Source: JBKPNZ01 sp046732895 | Lineage (GTDB): Bacteria > Actinomycetota > Thermoleophilia > Solirubrobacterales > 70-9 | DNA: 27,838 nt | Direction: 5' to 3' | Assembly (NCBI GenBank): GCA_046732895.1 | Contig: JBKPNZ010000012.1 | Span: 1 to 27,838, forward strand | Shown: positions 16,030 through 23,585 of the stretch, piece by piece | Layout: each line of letters starts with the position of its first letter | How positions within the stretch are numbered: position 1 is the stretch's first letter | Made by a program: the position numbers and the translations under genes | Notes under the pieces: model-generated | Databases searched by the model: none | What the model saw: the letters and a program-made list of their open reading frames with translations, nothing else | What the model was told of the DNA's origin: nothing

Positions 16030-16622
16030 CCGGTCAGCGATCGGCGGCCGGCGAGCGCCCGGCCGAGCGTGACCTCGTCGGCGTGCTCGAGATCCGCGCC
16101 GACGGGCAGGCCGCTGGCGAGGCGGGTGATCGTCACCTTGCCGCGCAGGAGCTCACCGATGTGGATCGCGGTCGCCTCGCCCGTCGTCGTCGGGTTGGTC
16201 GCAAGGACCACCTCGGTCATGTCGCCGGCATCGACGCGCGCAACGAGCTCCTCGATCCGCAGATCGCCCGGGTCGACGCCGTCGATCGGCGAGAGCGCGC
16301 CACCGAGCACGTGGTAGAGGCCGGAGTACTCGTGGGTGCGCTCGATCGGGATCACGTCCGCCGGCTCCTCGACGACGCAGATGAGCGATCGGTCCCGCCT
16401 GGGGTCCTCGCAGATACGGCAGCGCAGCCCCTCGGCGAGGTTGAAGCAGACCTCGCAGAGCCCGACCTTCTCCTTCACCTCGCGGATCGCGTCGGCGAGC
16501 GCCAGGGCGTCCTCGTCCTCGGTGCGCAGGATGTGGAAGGCGAGCCGCTGCGCGGTGCGCTGCCCGATGCCCGGCAGCTTGCCGAGCTCCGAGATCAGCC
16601 GCTGGACGGGCCCCGCGTACAC
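16026..16622 (-). CDS. recR: Recombination mediator protein RecR
   Basis: This 198-aa protein works with RecO/RecF to load RecA at single-strand gaps. A helix-hairpin-helix is at LGKLPGIGQRTAQRLAFH (13-30). The zinc finger has C56, C59, C68 and C71. The Toprim domain has VVEEPADV (83-90) and LGGALSPIDGV (106-116). The Walker-B-like C-terminus includes ATNPTTTGEATA. The GTG start at 16620-16622, three bases after the ybaB stop, yields the usual family length; the longer open frame upstream is ybaB read in another frame. It is the last gene of dnaX-ybaB-recR. Confidence 0.96.
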   Translation of the reverse strand: MYAGPVQRLISELGKLPGIGQRTAQRLAFHILRTEDEDALALADAIREVKEKVGLCEVCFNLAEGLRCRICEDPRRDRSLICVVEEPADVIPIERTHEYSGLYHVLGGALSPIDGVDPGDLRIEELVARVDAGDMTEVVLATNPTTTGEATAIHIGELLRGKVTITRLASGLPVGADLEHADEVTLGRALAGRRSLTG

Positions 16623-16624
16623 GT

Positions 16625-16984
16625 CTAGAGGCCAGGCAGGCCGAGCCCGCCCGGGCCACCGGCGCCGCCGAGACCCGCGATCCCACCCAGCTTGTTCGAG
16701 GCCAGCTCCTGCGCCGAGCGCAGCGCCTCGTTGACGGCGGCCAGGACCATGTCCTGGAGGAGCTCGACGTCCTCGGGATCGGCGGCGTCGGGATCGATCG
16801 CGACCTCCAGCAGGCGGAGGTCGCCGCTCATCTTCACCTTCACCATGCCGCCGCCCGCGCTCGCTTCGACGACCTCGTCCTTCAGCTTCTCCTGGGCCTC
16901 GGCCATCTCGGCCTGCACCTGCTGGAGCTGCTTCATCATCGAGCCCATGTCGAATCCGCCGGGTCCCTGTGGCCGGCGCGTCAT
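16625..16984 (-). CDS. ybaB: YbaB/EbfC-family nucleoid-associated protein
   Basis: This 119-aa DNA-binding protein has the MMKQLQQVQAEMAEAQEKLK helix, the central strand VVEASAGGGMVKVKMSGDLR and the second helix region with DPEDVELLQDMVLAAVNEAL, which is the YbaB core. The tail is Gly/Ala/Leu-rich (GLGGAGGPGGLGLPGL), a common low-complexity ending in actinobacteria. The ATG at 16982-16984 overlaps the dnaX stop in ATGA; internal methionines at residues 13, 16 and 17 are alternative starts. The dnaX-ybaB-recR order is widely conserved. Confidence 0.95.
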   Translation of the reverse strand: MTRRPQGPGGFDMGSMMKQLQQVQAEMAEAQEKLKDEVVEASAGGGMVKVKMSGDLRLLEVAIDPDAADPEDVELLQDMVLAAVNEALRSAQELASNKLGGIAGLGGAGGPGGLGLPGL

Positions 16985-18741
16985 CCGGTTGCCTCCTTTG
17001 CCGGGGGATCAGACTTCTCGTCATCCGCGACCTCGTCGGCATCGAACTCCGACTTGAGTCGTTCGATCAGCTCCTCCTCGGAGAGCGGCGCCGGCTCGTA
17101 GTCACCCGCGTCCTCATCCGAATCGAGCAGCACGTAGACAGGCTTCAGGCGCTCGCCCAGGATCGTCCGCGCCGCGTCGGCGAAGCGATCCCGTGCGTCC
17201 GCGGCCTCCGCCTTGCGCTTGTTGAACGCAGCGCTCGCCGGAAAGCCGACCTTGAGCACGGCCTCCTCGACGTCGACGGCGACCGGCCGCGCCGCCTCGA
17301 GCACATGGGAGAGCAGCTCCGAGCCCGACTGGCGCACCTGATCGACCATCGCCGGCCACAACTCCCGCAACCGCTCGAGATCGAGCTCACCCTCCACAAC
17401 CGCCTCGGACCCCTCCTCTTCTCCCCCACCAGACGGATCGGGGCTCGAGTCGGTGGATGCATCATCGGCTGGACGGGGGTGTGGGTGCTCCGCGCGCCGA
17501 CCTTGGGGAGGGGCAGGGCGAGCATGCTCGCCCGTAGCCCCGGACGGGGAGGCGGGTGGAGCACCCGCACCCCCGGCCCCGCCAGCCGGCGAGGCAGAAC
17601 CGGCCTCGAGCGCCTCGATCCGCTGCAGCAACGCCTCCTTCGACGGATCCAACTGCGGCCGCGCGGCCCGCAGCAGCGCCAGCTCGACGGTCATCCGCGC
17701 CTCGTCCCCCTCGCGAATCGCGGCGAGCGCTGCGGCGATCGAGTCAATCGCCCGCATCAGCCCCAGGTCGCTGAACGAATCGGCCTGCGAGCGCAGCCGC
17801 TCGGGGTCGGCCGCCGTCACCGTGAAGTCGTCGACCACGTCGTCGGCCGCCCGGATCACGAGCAGCTGACGGAGGTGAGCCAGCAGGTCGCGCCCGAACT
17901 GGGACGGGTCGCGCCCGGAGCGAGAAAGGCGCTCGGTCGCCTCGAGCACTCCCCGGCCATCGCCGGCGGCGATCGCATCAGCAGCGGCGAGGATCAGCTC
18001 GGCCTCGGCGACGCCGAGCACGGCAAGTACATCCTCGGTCGCTACGCGCTTGCCGCCGTAGGAGACGAGCTGGTCGAGCGTGCCGATGGCATCGCGAAAG
18101 CTTCCGGTGGCGGCCCGCGAGATCGCGGAGACGGCGCCATCGTCGATCTCGATCTGCTCCGCGGCGGCGACGCGGCGGATGACCTCCGCGATCTGATCGA
18201 GCGAGGGCCGCTGGAAGTCGAAACGCTGGCAGCGATCGACGATCGTCGGCATCACCTTGTGGGGCTCGGTGGTGGCCAGCACGAACGTTGTGTTCGGCGG
18301 CGGCTCCTCGAGCGTCTTCAGGAAGGCGTTCCACGCCTCCCGCGTGAGCATGTGCGCCTCGTCGAGGATGTAGACCTTCCAGCGCCCTGCCGCTGGTGCG
18401 TAGCCGACGCGCTCGCGCAGGTCGCGGATGTCCTCCACCGAGCGGTTCGAGGCGGCGTCCATCTCGATCACGTCCATCGAGCTCCCGGCGGCGATCGTCA
18501 CACACGACTCGCACTCCCCGCAGGGCGTCACGGTGGGGCCGTTGACGCAGTTGAGCGAGCGGGCCAGGATCTTCGCCACGGAGGTCTTCCCCGTCCCCCG
18601 CGACCCCACGAAGAGGTAGGCGTGATGGACGCGATCGCGCTCCACCGCGTTGCGAAGGGTGCGGACGACGTGCTCCTGCCCCACGACCTCGTCGAAGGAC
18701 TGCGGGCGGTGACGGCGATAGAGAGAGGCTGCGGGGGTCAC
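16981..18741 (-). CDS. dnaX: DNA polymerase III subunits gamma and tau
   Basis: This 586-aa clamp-loader ATPase has Walker A GSRGTGKT (46-53), a zinc-binding set C65/C74/C77/C80, Walker B ILDEAHM (125-131), sensor 1 ATTEP (156-160) and an SRC-like VDRCQRF. After the three AAA+ domains, about residue 360, comes a Pro/Gly/Ala-rich linker (about 375-440) and a C-terminal tau-type domain. I saw no A-rich slippery site for a programmed gamma frameshift. The GTG start at 18739-18741 gives MTPAASLYRRHRPQSF, the expected beginning. It leads the dnaX-ybaB-recR unit and diverges from the peptidase-like gene. Confidence 0.96.
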   Translation of the reverse strand: MTPAASLYRRHRPQSFDEVVGQEHVVRTLRNAVERDRVHHAYLFVGSRGTGKTSVAKILARSLNCVNGPTVTPCGECESCVTIAAGSSMDVIEMDAASNRSVEDIRDLRERVGYAPAAGRWKVYILDEAHMLTREAWNAFLKTLEEPPPNTTFVLATTEPHKVMPTIVDRCQRFDFQRPSLDQIAEVIRRVAAAEQIEIDDGAVSAISRAATGSFRDAIGTLDQLVSYGGKRVATEDVLAVLGVAEAELILAAADAIAAGDGRGVLEATERLSRSGRDPSQFGRDLLAHLRQLLVIRAADDVVDDFTVTAADPERLRSQADSFSDLGLMRAIDSIAAALAAIREGDEARMTVELALLRAARPQLDPSKEALLQRIEALEAGSASPAGGAGGAGAPPASPSGATGEHARPAPPQGRRAEHPHPRPADDASTDSSPDPSGGGEEEGSEAVVEGELDLERLRELWPAMVDQVRQSGSELLSHVLEAARPVAVDVEEAVLKVGFPASAAFNKRKAEAADARDRFADAARTILGERLKPVYVLLDSDEDAGDYEPAPLSEEELIERLKSEFDADEVADDEKSDPPAKEATG

Positions 18742-18881
18742 TCGATCCGAGTCTACCCACGCGTCCAGCGCCGGCCTGACCGCAAAGCGCCGCCCAGATT
18801 CTCGTCAACCGGCGCCCGCCCTTGAGCCTGGCGCTGAAGTGCCGATGTAGAACTCGGATGGGAGCCATCCCGGCACAGCTC

Positions 18882-19610
18882 ATGTACGCGCGGATCAAGC
18901 GCGCCGCGTTCCTGCTCGCGCTGACGGGCATCGCGGCGGCGCTCTTGGCCGTCCCTGCCCAAGGCGCGCCGATGGAGGTCACGAAGCTGGGACGGCATCT
19001 GTGCAAGGCCGTCCACGGCGGCAAGTTCGTCGACATTCCCGGCTTCCCGGGGGAAAAGATCGACCGGCGCCTGCTGCCCGACATTCACTGGATGAAACGG
19101 CGCTTCGACATCTTCATCACCGACGGATTGTCGAACGACCCGATCCACGCGCCGAACGGTGAGCACCCCATCGGGCTCGCCGCGGACATCATTCCCTACT
19201 TCGCACACGGCGGTAGGTGGCGCGACATCGCTCACCTTGCGCACCTCGCCGAGCCCGAGCAGAACGCGCCGATCATGCCGTGGCGCTGGGTCGGCTGGAA
19301 CGGCGACCCCGGCCACGGGCGCGGTAACCACCTTCATCTGTCCTGGTCGCACTCTCCGACCGAGCCGGGCGATCCGGCGCGGGTCGTCTACACGCGCAAC
19401 TGCCCAGTGCCTCACAGCGAGCAGACCGACGGCTCGGGCCAACACCATCGTCGTCATCACCACCGCCGTCGCGACCACGACGGCAGCAGCGGCGGTGTCG
19501 GAGCGACCGACGGCGGCGGCAGCTCGGGCTCCGACTCCGGTGGAGTCGGCGGCAAGCGGGCCGGCGACGGGATCGGCCGCCTGGCCCCCATCGTCCCCGA
19601 GCTCTACTAG
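18882..19610 (+). CDS. Secreted M15-like (DD-peptidase fold) zinc protein with His-rich tail
   Basis: The 242-aa product starts with a signal peptide (KRAAFLLALTGIAAALLAV, cleavage probably after AQG or AQGA near residue 29). The core has EHPIGLAAD (H95, D102), matching the H-x2-G-x-A-x-D zinc motif of M15/VanY-type peptidases, and GNHLHLSW (H150, H152), matching the final HxH. It could trim peptidoglycan peptides, or be a related metal protein of unknown substrate. A low-complexity tail follows: a His/Arg cluster (about 188-200) and a Gly/Ser-rich stretch. ATG 18858 is an alternative start, possibly leaderless from TAGAAC at 18848-18853. It ends one base from the convergent methyltransferase stop. 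Confidence 0.75.
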   Translation: MYARIKRAAFLLALTGIAAALLAVPAQGAPMEVTKLGRHLCKAVHGGKFVDIPGFPGEKIDRRLLPDIHWMKRRFDIFITDGLSNDPIHAPNGEHPIGLAADIIPYFAHGGRWRDIAHLAHLAEPEQNAPIMPWRWVGWNGDPGHGRGNHLHLSWSHSPTEPGDPARVVYTRNCPVPHSEQTDGSGQHHRRHHHRRRDHDGSSGGVGATDGGGSSGSDSGGVGGKRAGDGIGRLAPIVPELY

Positions 19611-19611
19611 T

Positions 19612-20430
19612 TCAGCTCCTGGTCGCCACAACCTCGAGGTACTGAACCGGGGCGAGAAGTGCGCGGTCGCCGGCCGTGTTCGCCCCACGCCACAGACTCA
19701 GGAGATCCTCGGTCAGCGCATCCGCCTCTGGGCCGTCGCCAAGGCGCTCGAACGCCATATTGATCGGTCCGAACCACTGCTTGAAGTACTCGAGCCAGTG
19801 CTCCGGAGAGAGGTAGGCCATCTTCGTCTCCGTGGGGTTGGCCTCGAGCGAGGAGATCCCGTCGCCGAAGAGCTCGCGAAGTCCGTCCTCGGTGCCCCAG
19901 ACGAGCGGGCTCGGGACGCCCGGCGGCGGCGGGGCGTGGCTCGCGACCGTCTTGAACATGCTGCCGATGTTGCCGTCCGGCATCCAGTTGCACATGCCGA
20001 CGCGGCCACCCGGCTTGCACACCCGCAGGAGCTCGGATGCCGTCTTTTTCTGGTCCGGCGCGAACATCGCGCCGAAGATCGACAGGACGACGTCGAACGA
20101 CGCGTCGTCGAACGGCAGCGCCTGCGCATCTCCCTCGACGAACTCGATCTCGAAGTGCTCCGCGGCCGCGCGCTCCTGGCCCCGCTCGAGCAGGGCGGGG
20201 ACGTAGTCGAGGCCCACCGAGTCCGCGAAGCGCCGGCTCGCGGAGATCGCTGCATTCCCTGCGCCGCAGGCGACATCGAGCACGCGCTCGCCCGGTATGA
20301 CGTCAACCGCGTCGACGAGTTCCTCGGCGGTGCCCTGGATCCTCACGCCGACGGCAGCGAAATCGCCCCTCGACCAGATCTGCTGCTGGATCTCGGTTAC
20401 GGCCCCGAGATCGATCGCCTCGTCGTTCAT
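19612..20430 (-). CDS. Class I SAM-dependent methyltransferase (Methyltransf_11/UbiE-like)
   Basis: This 272-aa protein has motif I VLDVACGAGNAA (50-61), the acidic residue after strand 2 (VGLDYV, D75), motif DAQALPFDDASFDVVLSIFG in the middle (motif II/III region) and ELLRVCKPGGRVGM. It would methylate a small molecule; substrate unknown. The ATG at 20428-20430 has GGAG 8 nt upstream, a good fit. It lies between the convergent peptidase-like gene and the SRP RNA gene on the same strand. Confidence 0.9.
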   Translation of the reverse strand: MNDEAIDLGAVTEIQQQIWSRGDFAAVGVRIQGTAEELVDAVDVIPGERVLDVACGAGNAAISASRRFADSVGLDYVPALLERGQERAAAEHFEIEFVEGDAQALPFDDASFDVVLSIFGAMFAPDQKKTASELLRVCKPGGRVGMCNWMPDGNIGSMFKTVASHAPPPPGVPSPLVWGTEDGLRELFGDGISSLEANPTETKMAYLSPEHWLEYFKQWFGPINMAFERLGDGPEADALTEDLLSLWRGANTAGDRALLAPVQYLEVVATRS

Positions 20431-20497
20431 TTCTCACTCCTTTGGTCAGCCGGTGAGCCCGATTGCGAGGCGATCCTATGCGTCCTGGTTCAAGGCA

Positions 20498-20768
20498 GGA
20501 CCGTGCGGCCCGCTTCGAGAGCGGTCTCCGGGCGTGCCCGCCGTGGCTGGCTCGGGCCAGGCTGCTCCGCGGCACATGCCCGCTACCGCTTAAGGCTGCT
20601 TCCTTCCGGACCTGACCTGGTTCGCGGACGCGCATTGCGCGGGACCTGGCCGTCAACGCCGCCCGCGGCGTACTGGCCCCAAAGGCCACGACCCTCAGAC
20701 GGGCATTCAGCCCCGCTAGAGCGGATTGCGGGTACAGGGCACCGCTAATTCCCCGCCTAGCACGGTCC
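20498..20768 (-). ncRNA. ffs: Signal recognition particle RNA, bacterial large type
   Basis: On the minus strand the universally conserved helix 8 core GGTCAGGTCCGGAAGGAAGC, continuing to AGCC, is at 20617-20594. Around it GGCCAGG/CCTGGCC (20651-20645 with 20561-20555) closes the S-domain stem. The 5' part carries an Alu-type region with CCCGC/GCGGG pairing (20732-20728 with 20716-20712). GGACCGTGC at the 5' end (20768-20760) pairs perfectly with GCACGGTCC at the 3' end (20506-20498), giving a 271-nt RNA, the size of the Bacillus-type large SRP RNA. It scaffolds Ffh for co-translational protein targeting. The exact ends are inferred from the terminal helix. Confidence 0.93.
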
Positions 20769-20775
20769 GCAGCAG

Positions 20776-20781
20776 ATCCTA
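20776..20781 (-). promoter_or_regulatory. Possible -10 box of the SRP RNA gene
   Basis: TAGGAT on the minus strand lies 7 nt upstream of the inferred RNA 5' end at 20768, the expected place for a -10 element. The -35 region is weak (TTCCCG or TCCCGG depending on spacing). Confidence 0.45.
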
Positions 20782-20928
20782 CTGCGCCTGGGAGCTATCC
20801 GGGAATCTGCGTCCGATCCAGAGGCAGTTCGTCGATGAGGGTCGCGGCGTCCTCGACACGGAGTGAGGAGTAGCCGCGAATCGCGCCGGCTGAGTTTCAC
20901 GGCCTCGGCGCGCGGATAGGTGAGGTGC

Positions 20929-21825
20929 GTGAGCGCACCGGTCAAGTCCATCGCCGTCCTGGGCACCGGGATCATGGGTGCGGCGATCGCGCGCAATCTC
21001 GCGGCGGCCGGAATCGAGACGCGCGCCTGGAACCGCTCGCCGGAGAGGGCCGAGCCCCTCGCGGATCACGGCGTGACCGTTGCGTCGGCGGCCGCGGAGG
21101 CGGCCGACGGGGCCGATGCGGTGCTCACGATGCTCGCCGACGCCGACGCCGTTCTGTCGGTGATGACGAAGGAGCGTGTGATCGAGGCGATGTCGAGCGA
21201 TGCGATCTGGCTGCAGATGAGCACGATCGGCAGGGAGGGCATCGACGACGCGATCGCGCTCGCGGAAAGGACGCATCTTCGGATCGTCGACGCCCCCGTC
21301 GTGGGCACGAAGCAGCCTGCCGAGGAGGGCAAGCTGGTCGTGCTGGCGTCCGGCCCCGGTGGAGCCCTGGATGCATGCGAGCCCGTCTTCGACCCGATCG
21401 CGGCCCGCACGGTTCGCCTGGGGGAGGCTGGAGCCGGAACTCGCATGAAGCTCGTCGTCAACACCTGGCTGCTCACGTTGACGACGGCGCTTGCCGAGAC
21501 GTTCGCGGTGGCCGGCGAGGTCGGAGTGGACCCCACGCGCTTCCTGGAGGTGATCGAGAAAAGCCCCGTCGACGTCGCCTACGCCCACCTCAAGGGCAGG
21601 GCCATGCTCGAGCGGGAGTACGACGCCAGCTTCCCGCTGCGCCTCGCGGCGAAGGACGCCCGGCTCGTGCTCGAGGCGGCGGAGGGCATTGACCTGCCGC
21701 TGACCGAGGTGGTCGAGCAGCGCTTCCGCCAGGCGGCCGAGATGGGGCTCGCCGATCAGGACATGGCAGCCGTCTACGAGGCGATCTCCAGCCGCGAGGG
21801 AACACGGCCGGCGGCCTCCTCCTGA
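20929..21825 (+). CDS. NAD(P)-dependent beta-hydroxyacid dehydrogenase (HIBADH/6PGDH family)
   Basis: This 298-aa oxidoreductase has the Rossmann motif VLGTGIMG (10-17), WNRSPER (34-40, with R36 suggesting NADP preference), STIG (98-101), and catalytic K174 with N178 in GAGTRMKLVVN. The usual DAPVSGG loop reads DAPVVGTKQPAEEG (121-134), losing the substrate-binding serine at position 125, so the substrate probably differs from 3-hydroxyisobutyrate. Related enzymes reduce glyoxylate or succinic semialdehyde. The GTG at 20929 follows GGTGAGG; GTG 20920 would add three residues. The FKBP gene follows after 36 bp. Confidence 0.9.
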   Translation: MSAPVKSIAVLGTGIMGAAIARNLAAAGIETRAWNRSPERAEPLADHGVTVASAAAEAADGADAVLTMLADADAVLSVMTKERVIEAMSSDAIWLQMSTIGREGIDDAIALAERTHLRIVDAPVVGTKQPAEEGKLVVLASGPGGALDACEPVFDPIAARTVRLGEAGAGTRMKLVVNTWLLTLTTALAETFAVAGEVGVDPTRFLEVIEKSPVDVAYAHLKGRAMLEREYDASFPLRLAAKDARLVLEAAEGIDLPLTEVVEQRFRQAAEMGLADQDMAAVYEAISSREGTRPAASS

Positions 21826-21861
21826 GCACGCGCCGGGCTGCGATCCCTAGGATGCCCGGCC

Positions 21862-22353
21862 GTGGATCGCCGCGTCATCGCCCTGCTCGTCTCCGCGGCC
21901 CTGCTCGTGGTGGTCGTCATCGTGGTGCTCATCGGGCGGAGCTCTGGCGACGGCTCGGACCTGACGGACACGAGCACGAAGCCCACCATCGAGGTGCCCT
22001 CGGGCCCGCCGCCCAAGCAGCTCGAGGTCAAGGACATCGTGACGGGAGACGGCGCCGCGGCCCAGGTAGGCCAGGAGCTGACGGTCCAATACGTGGGCGT
22101 CGACTACAGCACCGGACAGGAGTTCGACACGTCGTGGGGCGACCCGCAGCCGTTCCAGTTCCAGCTCGGCAGCGGCCAGGTCATCAAGGGCTGGGACCAG
22201 GGGATTGTCGGGATGAAGGTCGGTGGGCGGCGCGAGCTCATCATCCCGCCCAAGCTCGCCTACGGTGCCCAGGGCCAACCGCCGGCGATCGGCCCGAACG
22301 CAACCCTCATCTTCGTGATCGACCTGGTCTCGATCGGCGCAAGCGCCGGCTGA
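21862..22353 (+). CDS. Membrane-anchored FKBP-type peptidyl-prolyl cis-trans isomerase
   Basis: This 163-aa protein has an N-terminal membrane anchor (about residues 5-25, rich in Val/Leu/Ile), a short linker, and one FKBP domain (about 50-160). FKBP residues visible are YVG, EFDTSW, FQFQLGSGQVIKGWDQG, YGAQ and the closing NATLIFVIDLVSI. It should assist folding of proteins outside the membrane by proline isomerisation. A few hydrophobic residues run almost to the anchor end and no lipobox is evident. The GTG start at 21862 has AGGA 9 nt upstream. It probably shares a transcript with the dehydrogenase. Confidence 0.94.
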   Translation: MDRRVIALLVSAALLVVVVIVVLIGRSSGDGSDLTDTSTKPTIEVPSGPPPKQLEVKDIVTGDGAAAQVGQELTVQYVGVDYSTGQEFDTSWGDPQPFQFQLGSGQVIKGWDQGIVGMKVGGRRELIIPPKLAYGAQGQPPAIGPNATLIFVIDLVSIGASAG

Positions 22354-22399
22354 GTCCCGCCCGCTCCACCCCCATCCCCCTCTTATCATTGCCCGCCCA

Positions 22400-22471
22400 G
22401 GGCGCGTAGCTCAGTGGGAGAGCGCTCGCTTCACACGCGAGAGGTCGGTGGTTCGAAACCACCCGCGCCCA
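22400..22471 (+). tRNA. tRNA-Val (anticodon CAC)
   Basis: A complete 72-nt cloverleaf: acceptor GGGCGCG/CGCGCCC with discriminator A, D-arm GCTC/GAGC, anticodon stem CTCGC/GCGAG around loop TTCACAC (anticodon CAC), variable AGGTC, and T-arm GGTGG-TTCGAAA-CCACC. The 3' CCA is not encoded. TATCAT at 22384-22389 may be its -10 box. The perfect palindrome GGCTTGATCAAGCC (22473-22486) follows at once and may help termination, though there is no T-run. Confidence 0.97.
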
Positions 22472-22494
22472 TGGCTTGATCAAGCCGGATTCGA

Positions 22495-22623
22495 GTGAAC
22501 CCGGGGTACGGCCTGGGCGGATTTGGCCTCGCGCTGCTCGGGTCCGCGGTTACCGCCGTACTCGTGCCGAGCTGGCTGGTCGGGTTCCTCCCAAGCTCGA
22601 TCATCGAGCGACCAGACTCGTGA
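22495..22623 (+). CDS. Possible 42-aa hydrophobic small protein or gene remnant
   Basis: A GTG-started frame downstream of the tRNA encodes 42 residues with a single hydrophobic segment (GLALLGSAVTAVLVPSWLVG, about 9-28) and a charged end (IIERPDS). Codon third positions are mostly G or C, as in real genes here. There is no ribosome-binding site, and it could be the end of a longer membrane protein lost after recombination at the tRNA. No homologue recognised. Confidence 0.3.
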   Translation: MNPGYGLGGFGLALLGSAVTAVLVPSWLVGFLPSSIIERPDS

Positions 22624-22724
22624 ATCGCGGCGACTGTCTTCGCCCTTCACCACTCGTCACGCGCAGGGTCGGGCCCCGGGCTGCGATGGCGGTGCATGCT
22701 GAGGCGGCGGATCCCAGCTTGGAT

Positions 22725-23585
22725 TCAGGCAGGAGCGTCGGCTTCAGCGGTGATCAGATACTCCGGCGTCACGCCCAGCAAACGCTCGAACGGCGGCATC
22801 GCGAGCTTGCGCGCCCATTCGACGTCCGAGAGCCGGATCAGGGCCGCAGAGTGCCAGCCACCAGCCGAAATGGCCTCGATCTGTGCGCTGGGAGAGGCGT
22901 CCCGGATCAGAGGGAGCGTCTTTCGCAGGATTCCCGGATACGGCGCGTGGTGCGCTGGTTGCCGCCGACGCAGACGCTCGTGGGCTCTTCGGGCACGTCG
23001 GCGAGCTCCTTCCAGATAGTCGCGTCCCCTCCACAAGCCTTCGAAGGCCAGGAGGTGCCCCCGAGGAGCCACCTCGCGCCAAGCGGCGAGGGTGCGTGCA
23101 GGATCAGGCAAAGTCCACAGCACGAGCCGCTCGAGGACATAATCGAACTCACCTTGTGGCGGCTCGTCCGCGGGCGCGCAGACTGTCGTGACGTGAACTC
23201 CCTGGCGCACTGCCTTGGCACGGAGGCGCTCGAGCATGTGCTCGGAAATGTCGAGGGCCGTCACCTCGTGCCCGAGGCTCGCTGCCATCAAGGAAAGGAA
23301 TCCTGTGCCGGCGCCGACGTCGAGTATCCGCGCGCCTTGCTTAGGCATGAAGCGCGACAGTGCCGCCACCCACGCGGCTCGCTCCCCCGCCGACCAGGCC
23401 CCATGGTCAGGCCAATCGTCGTACGTTGCGGCGTCAGCGTCCCAATACTCGCGCAGGGTCGTCAGCGTCTTCGGCGCGGGCTCACTGAGTTCGTCTCCTA
23501 GCAAGGGCCTGGAAGGGCGGGAAGGTGGATCGTCGCTTTGGGCTGCGGTTTGAGCATCGAGGATCCTCACGGGGTGCTCGCTCAC
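22725..23585 (-). CDS. Class I SAM-dependent methyltransferase coupled to the subtilase gene
   Basis: This 286-aa protein has motif I ILDVGAGTGFLSLM (87-100), the strand-2 acidic segment VTALDISEHML, then a FDYVLERLVLWTLPDP segment and a C-terminal substrate region. The family-like part begins at LREYWDADAATYDDW (44-58), so the first 40 residues are an unusual extension. The GTG start (23583-23585) overlaps the subtilase stop in GTGA, so it is translated by coupling. Related enzymes act on small molecules. A secreted protease paired with a cytoplasmic methyltransferase is odd, and the substrate is unknown. Confidence 0.88.
   Translation of the reverse strand: MSEHPVRILDAQTAAQSDDPPSRPSRPLLGDELSEPAPKTLTTLREYWDADAATYDDWPDHGAWSAGERAAWVAALSRFMPKQGARILDVGAGTGFLSLMAASLGHEVTALDISEHMLERLRAKAVRQGVHVTTVCAPADEPPQGEFDYVLERLVLWTLPDPARTLAAWREVAPRGHLLAFEGLWRGRDYLEGARRRARRAHERLRRRQPAHHAPYPGILRKTLPLIRDASPSAQIEAISAGGWHSAALIRLSDVEWARKLAMPPFERLLGVTPEYLITAEADAPA

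Noticed and set aside
16981..18741. Programmed frameshift in dnaX producing gamma
   Set aside because: No A-run or slippery heptamer was seen in the relevant part; many actinobacteria make only tau.
16969..18825. 618-aa plus-strand frame opposite dnaX
   Set aside because: Antisense shadow of dnaX, which has all clamp-loader motifs.
22400..22471. Phage-type attachment site at the tRNA 3' end
   Set aside because: No second copy of the tRNA end and no integrase found in the window.
22476..23501. 341-aa plus-strand frame after tRNA-Val
   Set aside because: Mostly opposite the methyltransferase, which has a clear SAM motif; Arg/Pro-rich with no recognisable domain.
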